From Alphaproteobacteria bacterium (GTDB lineage Bacteria; Pseudomonadota; Alphaproteobacteria; RS24): a stretch of DNA of 9,421 bases. The translations under genes and the position numbers were made by a program. The notes under the pieces were generated by a model. It saw nothing but the letters and a program-made list of their open reading frames with translations, was not told the origin of the DNA and made no database searches. The DNA is taken from contig JAAOIL010000004.1 of assembly GCA_015163825.1 (NCBI GenBank), positions 1 through 9,421 on the forward strand. Reading direction: 5' to 3'. Positions 1-4,906 of this stretch are shown piece after piece. Numbering within the stretch: the stretch's first letter is position 1; every line of letters starts with the position of its first letter.

Positions 1-800
1 ACAACACCGCATCTGTCGCCATCGCCATCAAAGGCAAAACCAATATCTGCGCCTGACGCCAATACCGCATCACGCACCGCATGCAACATACCTATATCTT
101 CTGGATTCGGATTATGGTGAGGGAAAGTGTAATCCAATTCACAATGAAGGGGGATAACGTCTACACCCAAAGCCTCTAATACAGGGGGCGCAAAAATACC
201 AGCCGTGCCATTGCCCGTTGCCACCACAGCCTTCAACTTTTTCGCGATTGCCGCCCGATTGGTGAGGTCGGCTTTGTATTGTGCCGCCATATCTTCTACG
301 ATTTCATAAGTGCCGCCTGCCTGAGATTTTGCCGCTCCCCCCAATACAATATCGCGAAGCCGTGCCATATCCTCCGCCCCGAAAGTGAGAGGGCGACCAC
401 TACCCATTTTAACACCCGTCCAGCCATTCTCATTATGACTGGCAGTGACCATCGCCACAGCAGGGACATCACACGCAAATTGCGCATAATATGCCGTTGG
501 CGATAATGCCAGCCCAATATCCACGACCCGAACGCCAGCCGTCATAAGTCCGTTTATCAAAGCCAGTTTTACCGCTTGCGAGTATTCCCTAAAATCATGC
601 CCCACGATGATATGCGCCGCATTCCTCTCGTGTAGCAATGTGCCTAGCCCCAAGCCCAGCGCTTGCATTCCTGTCAAATTTATCTCGTCGGGGAATAACC
701 ATCGGGCATCATATTCACGAAAGCCAGTCGCCTTTATCATAGGCTGGCTCTCAAAATCGGCACTCATTGGTGCTAAAGTCTCTTTCGGGGGTGGAAACAT
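1..800 (-). CDS. Phosphomannomutase/phosphoglucomutase, N-terminal 266 codons (cut by the left edge)
   Basis: This is an alpha-D-phosphohexomutase, which interconverts the 6-phosphate and 1-phosphate forms of mannose or glucose in the cytoplasm and so feeds sugar-nucleotide, polysaccharide and LPS synthesis. Read on the minus strand, it shows the N-terminal family signature GFREYDARWLFP at residues 26-37. The phosphoserine loop TASHNENGWTGVKMG covers residues 119-133, with catalytic Ser121. The metal-binding loop DGDGDR is at residues 258-263 (bases 12-29). The family is usually about 450-500 residues, so domains 3 and 4 lie beyond the window. I chose ATG at 800 because AAGGAGAAGG (803-812) sits just upstream; Met12 and Met21 have no comparable site. 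It is divergent from cobA with 26 bases between start codons. Family assignment is firm; whether mannose or glucose phosphate is preferred cannot be read from sequence, so no symbol is given. Confidence 0.93.
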   Translation of the reverse strand, partial: MFPPPKETLAPMSADFESQPMIKATGFREYDARWLFPDEINLTGMQALGLGLGTLLHERNAAHIIVGHDFREYSQAVKLALINGLMTAGVRVVDIGLALSPTAYYAQFACDVPAVAMVTASHNENGWTGVKMGSGRPLTFGAEDMARLRDIVLGGAAKSQAGGTYEIVEDMAAQYKADLTNRAAIAKKLKAVVATGNGTAGIFAPPVLEALGVDVIPLHCELDYTFPHHNPNPEDIGMLHAVRDAVLASGADIGFAFDGDGDRCGV

Positions 801-820
801 AGCCTTCTCCTTACTATAAG
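792..820 (+). promoter_or_regulatory. Candidate cobA promoter giving a leaderless transcript
   Basis: TGGAAA (792-797, four of six matches to TTGACA) is followed after 17 bases by TATAAG (815-820, five of six matches to TATAAT). A start six to seven bases past the -10 box falls on the cobA ATG at 827. cobA has no Shine-Dalgarno sequence, which fits a leaderless mRNA. The -35 box touches the start codon of the divergent gene. This is inferred from sequence match only. Confidence 0.45.
803..812 (-). promoter_or_regulatory. Shine-Dalgarno site of the phosphohexomutase gene
   Basis: The minus strand reads AAGGAGAAGG. Its AGGAG core (807-811) is six bases before the ATG ending at 800. This fixes the start over the downstream in-frame ATGs. 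The site lies inside the 26-base divergent gap. Confidence 0.75.
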
Positions 821-821
821 C

Positions 822-850
822 ATTCTATGGACGGAAGCAAAAAAACACAA
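822..850 (-). promoter_or_regulatory. Candidate promoter of the phosphohexomutase gene
   Basis: On the minus strand, TTGTGT (845-850, three of six matches, with TTG intact) precedes TAGAAT (822-827, five of six matches) by 17 bases. Transcription would begin near base 815 and give a leader of about 15 bases that still contains the AAGGAG site. It lies inside the first codons of cobA and its -10 box abuts the opposing cobA -10 box. The -35 match is weak. Confidence 0.35.
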
Positions 851-1672
851 GACCTCGTGCGATTGGCGCAAACCAAGAGTCCCGCACCCGAAATCAATAT
901 AGCGGGGCTACCGCTATTTGAGGCGGGTCACGTCTGGCTGGCAGGGGTCGGACCGGGTGATGTAGGGTTGCTTACCCTCCATGCCGTCAATGCTTTGCAA
1001 CAGGCGGATATGATTGTCTATGATGCCCTCGTCAGCGAAGACATTCTCGCCCTCGCCAAAAAGGGAGCGCAATTATTTTATGCGGGCAAACGAGGCGGCA
1101 AACCTTCTCGCAATCAGGCAGATATTACAGAGCAACTCATCGCCCTCGCCCAAGCGGGGCATCGGGTGTTGCGCCTAAAGGGCGGCGATCCCTTCTTATT
1201 CGGGCGAGGTGGGGAAGAAGCCCAAGCCCTGCGTGAAGCAGAGATTACCTTCCGTATTATTCCGGGTATTTCGGCGGGGATAGGGGGGCTGGCTTATGCT
1301 GGTATTCCTGTTACGCATCGCGATATAAATCATGCGGTCACTTTCGTGACCGGACATCTGGCAGGGGATAATCGCCCCGAACTTATGGATTGGACAGCAA
1401 TCGCACAAGGCTCGCCTGTGATAGTGATATATATGGCACTCCATAGGCTGGCGGTTATCGCCGCCCTCTTATTAAAAGCAGGACGCGATAAAGAGGAGCC
1501 TCTGGCAGTGGTCACACACGCTACCACCCCCGCCCAGAAAGTCGTATTCTCTACATTAGGCGAAGCGGCAGGGGAGGCAGCATCGCTTGTCGCCACCCAT
1601 AAATTAGAGCCACCCGCTATCATCGTTGTCGGTAAGGTCGTGGATATGGGGCGCCTGATTAACTGGATTTAA
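827..1672 (+). CDS. cobA: Uroporphyrinogen-III C-methyltransferase (SUMT, CobA type)
   Basis: This cytoplasmic enzyme transfers two methyl groups from S-adenosylmethionine to C2 and C7 of uroporphyrinogen III, giving precorrin-2, the branch point to siroheme and cobalamin. The 281-residue protein is a single tetrapyrrole-methylase domain from about residue 35. It shows VGPGDVGLLTL (41-51), the RLKGGDPFLFGRGGEEA loop (116-132), IIPGISAGIGGLAYAGIPVTHR (144-165), VTGH (174-177), VIVIYMAL (198-205), THATTPAQ (230-237) and PAIIVVGKVV (263-272). There is no fused CysG dehydrogenase/ferrochelatase domain, so it is the stand-alone form. About 34 residues precede the domain; GTG at 857 or TTG at 863 are possible shorter starts, but neither has a good ribosome site. 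The 3' end overlaps the convergent DUF1289 gene by 14 bases. No other cob, cys or siroheme gene is in the window, so the downstream pathway is unknown. Confidence 0.93.
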   Translation: MDGSKKTQDLVRLAQTKSPAPEINIAGLPLFEAGHVWLAGVGPGDVGLLTLHAVNALQQADMIVYDALVSEDILALAKKGAQLFYAGKRGGKPSRNQADITEQLIALAQAGHRVLRLKGGDPFLFGRGGEEAQALREAEITFRIIPGISAGIGGLAYAGIPVTHRDINHAVTFVTGHLAGDNRPELMDWTAIAQGSPVIVIYMALHRLAVIAALLLKAGRDKEEPLAVVTHATTPAQKVVFSTLGEAAGEAASLVATHKLEPPAIIVVGKVVDMGRLINWI

Positions 1673-1862
1673 GCGAGGCTAAACGGGCAGGCAGCGCCGC
1701 CAAAACCTCTTGCTTTTGGGAGGGGCTGAACCCTTGCCAACCCCCTATTTCCGCAAATTTTCGCCCACATCCGATACAAAACCCCGCTCGTGCCGATATT
1801 GCACACGACCCCACACAAGGCGAGGGCGGCTGAGATTCAAAATGTTTATCAAGATTGCTCAT
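1659..1862 (-). CDS. DUF1289 family small cysteine-rich protein
   Basis: This 67-residue protein matches DUF1289, a short proteobacterial family of unknown biochemical function. The diagnostic part is PSPCVGSCAI, then FCIGCGRKFAEIGGW, followed by a basic/hydrophobic helix ending ALPARLASL. Its four cysteines, Cys16, Cys20, Cys29 and Cys32 (CX3C and CX2C), suggest a metal-binding knuckle, which is an inference. There is no signal peptide or membrane segment. It is convergent with cobA and shares its last 14 bases with it. No Shine-Dalgarno sequence precedes ATG at 1862, but TATTAT (1868-1873 on the minus strand) is placed to make the start codon the first transcribed bases. An inverted repeat flanks this region. 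Existence and family are well supported; function is not known. Confidence 0.85.
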   Translation of the reverse strand: MSNLDKHFESQPPSPCVGSCAISARAGFCIGCGRKFAEIGGWQGFSPSQKQEVLAALPARLASLKSS

Positions 1863-1893
1863 ATCACATAATATCTACTAGAGGGATGTGATA
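1862..1893. promoter_or_regulatory. Inverted repeat TATCACAT-N16-ATGTGATA over the DUF1289 promoter region
   Basis: Bases 1862-1869 and 1886-1893 form a perfect 8-base inverted repeat with a 16-base spacer. The left arm starts at the DUF1289 start codon and meets its possible -10 box (TATTAT, 1868-1873). The right arm covers the -35 zone. It could be an operator for a dimeric regulator or an RNA hairpin. It is not the usual CRP/FNR arrangement, whose half-sites point the other way. No regulator can be named. Confidence 0.35.
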
Positions 1894-1945
1894 AAGTAAA
1901 TCGCAAAAGCCCTTCTCCTTATGGCACATATCGCAATAAAAGGCA

Positions 1946-1975
1946 TTGACGCTTTTGTTAAATGCGTTAAAACAT
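1946..1975 (+). promoter_or_regulatory. Weak candidate promoter of the acyl-CoA dehydrogenase cluster
   Basis: TTGACG (1946-1951) is a near-consensus -35 box, followed after 18 bases by AAACAT (1970-1975), which matches TATAAT at only three positions. GTTAAA occurs twice, at 1957-1962 and 1966-1971, nine bases apart. The 173-base gap before the cluster is the obvious place for its promoter, but the exact boxes are uncertain. Confidence 0.3.
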
Positions 1976-1976
1976 A

Positions 1977-1990
1977 GCCTCAACAGAGGC
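1977..1990 (+). other. Small hairpin in the leader of the dehydrogenase cluster
   Basis: GCCTC-AACA-GAGGC is a perfect 5-base-pair stem with a 4-base loop, about 45 bases before the first dehydrogenase start. On the plus strand it is followed by an A-rich run rather than T's, so it is not an intrinsic terminator for this direction. It may be a leader structure or chance. Confidence 0.3.
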
Positions 1991-2035
1991 AAAAAGAGAG
2001 CCTGAATATAGACATTAAGGGAAAAGGGGCGTGTT

Positions 2036-3223
2036 ATGGACGTTGAATTCACCAAAGAAGATATGGCATTTCGTGAAGAGGTGCGGGCTTTTATAGAGGA
2101 AAATTACCCGAAGCATTTGCTGGGTAAGGAGCGTGGCAATCTTTCTAAGGAGGATTTTTTAGCGTGGCATAAGATATTGTATAAGAAGGGTTGGGTTGCG
2201 CCTTCTTGGCCAGAGGAGTTTGGTGGCACGGGCTGGAGTGTTACACAGAAATACATATTCAATGAAGAGAGTGCGGCTTATGGAACGATAGCGCCGCTTC
2301 CGTTTGGCATACAGATGTTGGCGCCTGTTATTTACACTTTCGGCAGTCAGGAGCAGAAGGAAAATGTTTTACCAGGTATTGCTTCTGGTGATGTGTGGTG
2401 GTGTCAGGGCTATTCTGAGCCGGGGGCGGGTTCAGATCTTGCCGCTCTAAAGACAAAGGCTGTTTTAGATGGCGATGAATATGTTGTGAATGGTCATAAG
2501 ATTTGGACGACTTTGGCACAGCATGCGGATTGGATATTTTGTCTTGTGCGCACCACGACGGGCGAGAAACGCCAAGAGGGCATATCCTTTTTACTGATAG
2601 ATATGAACACGGCGGGTATTGATGTGCGCCCTATCATCATGATTGATGGCGGACATGAGGTCAATGAGGTATTTTTTGACGATGTGCGTGTTCCTGCGTC
2701 TCACCTTGTGGGCGATGTAGATAAGGGCTGGACGATAGCAAAGTTCCTGCTTGGTAATGAGCGTTCGGGTATAGCGGGTGTTGCGCGTTCTAAGAAGGCG
2801 ATAGAGCGTCTGCGTGAAATAGCGCGCGGCGAGTTAGATGATGGCGCTCCTCTAATAGAGAGTGGCGATTTTTCTCGCAAAATTGCAGAACTAGAGATAG
2901 ACCTCACGGCGCTTGAATATACGGAATTGCGGACATTAGCGGCTGAAAGTAAGGGGCAAGGTCCCGGTCCAGAGAGTTCATTGCTGAAGGTTAAAGGCAC
3001 GGAAATCCAGCAACGCATAACGGAACTCACGATGGAGGCGGTTGGTAATTATGCTTCCCCTTGGGTTCCTGAAACGATGATAGGCGATAATTATATGGCT
3101 ATCGGACCAGAGGCGGCGTATGGGGCGACGCAAACATATTTCAACACTCGCAAGACTTCCATCTATGGGGGGTCTAACGAGATTCAACGCAACATTATAG
3201 CAAAAATGGTGTTGGGATTATAA
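2036..3223 (+). CDS. Acyl-CoA dehydrogenase, large subunit (pimeloyl-CoA dehydrogenase PimC-like)
   Basis: This FAD enzyme introduces a 2,3 double bond into an acyl-CoA, passing electrons to electron-transfer flavoprotein. The 395-residue sequence follows the PimC subfamily: GWVAPSWPEEFGGTGW (52-67), WWCQGYSEPGAGSDLA (121-136), NGHKIWTTLAQHADWIFCLVR (152-172), DGGHEVNEVFFDDV (204-217) and the C-terminal IYGGSNEIQRNIIAKMVLGL (376-395). The catalytic Glu of medium-chain enzymes (YEGT) is Gly here. Glu242 in LLGNERSG sits where isovaleryl- and long-chain-type enzymes keep their base, so it is the likely catalytic residue. The RxQFG flavin-contact motif is absent, as expected of the large member of a heteromeric pair. 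The start is supported by the AAAAGGGG leader. The small-subunit gene follows 24 bases later, so the two probably form an alpha2beta2 enzyme. Actual substrate (dicarboxyl-, branched or side-chain CoA) is unknown, so no symbol is given. Confidence 0.9.
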   Translation: MDVEFTKEDMAFREEVRAFIEENYPKHLLGKERGNLSKEDFLAWHKILYKKGWVAPSWPEEFGGTGWSVTQKYIFNEESAAYGTIAPLPFGIQMLAPVIYTFGSQEQKENVLPGIASGDVWWCQGYSEPGAGSDLAALKTKAVLDGDEYVVNGHKIWTTLAQHADWIFCLVRTTTGEKRQEGISFLLIDMNTAGIDVRPIIMIDGGHEVNEVFFDDVRVPASHLVGDVDKGWTIAKFLLGNERSGIAGVARSKKAIERLREIARGELDDGAPLIESGDFSRKIAELEIDLTALEYTELRTLAAESKGQGPGPESSLLKVKGTEIQQRITELTMEAVGNYASPWVPETMIGDNYMAIGPEAAYGATQTYFNTRKTSIYGGSNEIQRNIIAKMVLGL

Positions 3224-3247
3224 TTCACACATAAGGGAGGACGACAA

Positions 3248-4375
3248 ATGGATTTCAGTTTTACAGAAGAGCAAACATTGCTTCGCAATATGGTGCAGGG
3301 TTTTGTAAGAGATAATTATGATTTTGATACGCGGACAAAAATCGTCAATAGCGATACAGGTATGAGCAAAGAAATTTGGCAGCAGTTTGCGGAATTGGGT
3401 TTGCTTGCCGCGCCTTTCCCCGAAGATATGGGTGGTCTCGATGGTGGTGCGATTGATATTATGGTTATTATGGAAGAGATGGGGCGTGGTCTGGTTGTTG
3501 AACCCTATCTACCGACAATTGTTTTGTGCGGTGGTATTTTGAGCCGTCATGGGTCACCTCAACAACAAAGCGCGCATTTACCTTCTATGGTCTCTGGCGA
3601 AGCGATATGGGCGCTAGCCTATAGCGAACCACAGGGGCGGTTTAATCCGACAGACATCACGACCAGTGCGAAAGAACAAGGCGGTTCTTATGTATTGAAT
3701 GGTCAAAAATGTGTGGTTATGGGTGCGCCTTGGGCAGATAAATTGATTGTCTCGGCGCGGGTCTCTGGCGGGCAACGCGATAAAGATGGTGTCGCTTTGT
3801 TTATCGTAGATAAAAGCGCATCGGGCGTTAGCACACAAGACTACCCCACCGTTGATGGCGGTCGCGCTAGTGAAATCACATTAGAAAATGTGGAAGTTGC
3901 CAGCGATGCGTTAATCGGCACAGCCAATACGGGTCTTTCCCTATTAGAGGAAGCCCTAGATTATGGCATCGGTGCTTTGTGTGCGGAAGCGGTTGGGCAT
4001 ATGAAAATGCTTAATGATGCGACCGTTGAATATTGCAAAACCCGTAAGCAGTTTGGTGTGCCGATAGGCAGTTTTCAAGTGCTTCAACATCGTATGGTTG
4101 ATATGTTTATGGATTACGAACAAAGCGTTTCTATGACCTATATGGTCAATATGAAACTAGACGAGAGCGCGGATGTGCGGCGCAAAGCGGCATCTGCGGC
4201 GAAGGTGCAGATAGGCAAAGCGGGTCGTTTCATCGGTCAAGAATCCGTGCAATTGCATGGCGGTATGGGTATGACGGAAGAATTGAGTGTCGGTCATTAC
4301 TTCAAACGCCTTACAATGATAGACACACTTTTCGGTAATATAGATTATCATCTGAAACGTTTCGCCCAAAACTAG
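3248..4375 (+). CDS. Acyl-CoA dehydrogenase, small subunit (pimeloyl-CoA dehydrogenase PimD-like)
   Basis: This 375-residue protein is the divergent partner type of heteromeric acyl-CoA dehydrogenases. It has the N-terminal helical domain (EEQTLLRN; LGLLAAPFPEDMGGLDGG at 50-67), a middle beta domain with YSEPQGRF (125-132) instead of the canonical EPGAGSD, and a typical C-terminal domain. RKQFGVPIGSFQVLQHR (266-282) contains the Arg and Gln that contact FAD across the dimer interface, and QLHGGMGMTEE (335-345) follows. Both usual catalytic Glu positions look lost: LLEEALDYG (232-240) replaces the LLxxER of the large subunit, and DTLFGN replaces YEGT. It therefore probably supplies cofactor contacts while the large subunit supplies the base. 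AAGGGAGGA lies eight bases before the ATG. It is co-transcribed with the preceding gene (24-base gap). Family is clear; the exact partner is inferred from position. Confidence 0.9.
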   Translation: MDFSFTEEQTLLRNMVQGFVRDNYDFDTRTKIVNSDTGMSKEIWQQFAELGLLAAPFPEDMGGLDGGAIDIMVIMEEMGRGLVVEPYLPTIVLCGGILSRHGSPQQQSAHLPSMVSGEAIWALAYSEPQGRFNPTDITTSAKEQGGSYVLNGQKCVVMGAPWADKLIVSARVSGGQRDKDGVALFIVDKSASGVSTQDYPTVDGGRASEITLENVEVASDALIGTANTGLSLLEEALDYGIGALCAEAVGHMKMLNDATVEYCKTRKQFGVPIGSFQVLQHRMVDMFMDYEQSVSMTYMVNMKLDESADVRRKAASAAKVQIGKAGRFIGQESVQLHGGMGMTEELSVGHYFKRLTMIDTLFGNIDYHLKRFAQN

Positions 4376-4393
4376 TCTCGCCCCTTATTGTTT

Positions 4394-4583
4394 ATGGCAG
4401 ACATTTTACAATACGAACAAAAAGACGCGATTGTTGTTTTGCGTATCAATCGCCCCGCTATGCGCAACGCATTGGGGGAGGCATTGGGGAACGCCAGCCT
4501 TGCTTCACCAAAGCGACGCCCATCATGCGGCGGTTGCGTCTATGCTTGACAAAACTGGTTCTAGCGATAAGGATAATAAATAG
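4394..4583 (+). pseudogene. Enoyl-CoA hydratase/isomerase (crotonase) remnant with internal deletion and frameshift
   Basis: From ATG at 4394 the reading gives MADILQYEQKDAIVVLRINR, then PAMRNALGEALG, the start of a crotonase up to its NRPxxRNAL motif. That frame then runs into non-family sequence and stops at TGA (about 4545). In the +1 frame, bases 4488-4583 read GTPALLHQSDAHHAAVASML, then DKTGSSDKDNK and TAG, resembling a crotonase C-terminal tail. About 60 codons remain of a family usually near 260, so roughly 190 codons with the whole oxyanion-hole and catalytic core are missing. A direct repeat GCATTGGGG (4469-4477 and 4481-4489) lies at the join and may mark the recombination point. 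It sits between the dehydrogenase pair and the monooxygenase-fold gene, where a hydratase would be expected in a beta-oxidation operon. The N-terminal match is good; the C-terminal match is weaker and is inferred from the pattern. Confidence 0.72.
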
Positions 4584-4598
4584 AAAGAGAGAACGATT

Positions 4599-4892
4599 AT
4601 GGCTTTAGGAATTATAGCGACACTAAAAGTGCAAGACGGCAAACAAACAGAATTTGAGGCAGCATTTGCTGAAATGGCAAAGGTTGTGAAGGCGGAAGAA
4701 AAGGGCTGTCTCTTATACAGCCTGTGCCGCGATAAAGAAGATAACACGACCTATCGTGTTATGGAGCAATATACAGATGACGCTGCCCTAGCGGCACATG
4801 GTAAGTCGGATGCGTTTAAGGCGGCGGCGGGTGCTTTGGGCGGCGGTATTATGGCGGCGAAACCAGACCTCATTTATGTTGATGTCGTCTAG
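4599..4892 (+). CDS. Antibiotic biosynthesis monooxygenase (ABM) domain protein, putative quinol monooxygenase
   Basis: This 97-residue protein is one ABM-fold domain (dimeric alpha/beta barrel, the YgiN-like group). The signature runs from EEKGCLLYSLCRD (33-45) through YRVMEQYTDDAALAAHGKSD (52-71), matching the family pattern of a Gly-Cys-x3-Tyr strand, an aromatic-Glu strand and an Ala-x2-His-x2-Ser helix. Relatives oxidise quinols or aromatic polyketides without a cofactor, but many are uncharacterised, so the reaction is not predictable. Glu56 and His67 are the family's conserved polar positions. The start follows a purine-rich AAAGAGAGAA stretch and lies 15 bases after the stop of the crotonase remnant. 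The next dehydrogenase starts 14 bases downstream, so it is an operon member. Cytoplasmic; no signal or membrane segment. Confidence 0.85.
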   Translation: MALGIIATLKVQDGKQTEFEAAFAEMAKVVKAEEKGCLLYSLCRDKEDNTTYRVMEQYTDDAALAAHGKSDAFKAAAGALGGGIMAAKPDLIYVDVV

Positions 4893-4906
4893 GGGAGGAT
4901 AAGATT

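Noticed and set aside
607..819. Plus-strand 70-codon frame opposite the phosphohexomutase
   Set aside because: It is a shadow of the real minus-strand gene, whose phosphoserine and metal-binding loops are unambiguous.
1330..1623. Minus-strand 97-codon frame inside cobA
   Set aside because: It mirrors cobA codons and has no independent start signal or recognisable motif; cobA motifs occupy the same bases.
1977..1990. Intrinsic terminator
   Set aside because: The stem is only five base pairs. The plus strand has A's after it, and on the minus strand the T-run is not adjacent and no upstream gene needs ending there.
1864..2055. A 63-codon open frame on the minus strand containing a CxxC-like CDMC motif
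   Set aside because: It runs over the promoter gap and into the first 20 bases of the dehydrogenase gene, has no ribosome site, resembles no family, and its low-complexity hydrophobic start fits AT-rich intergenic DNA.
4469..4495. Programmed frameshift joining the two crotonase-like parts into one working protein
   Set aside because: Even if joined, the product would be about 60 residues and lack the entire catalytic core, so a frameshift would not restore an enzyme. Deletion is the simpler reading.
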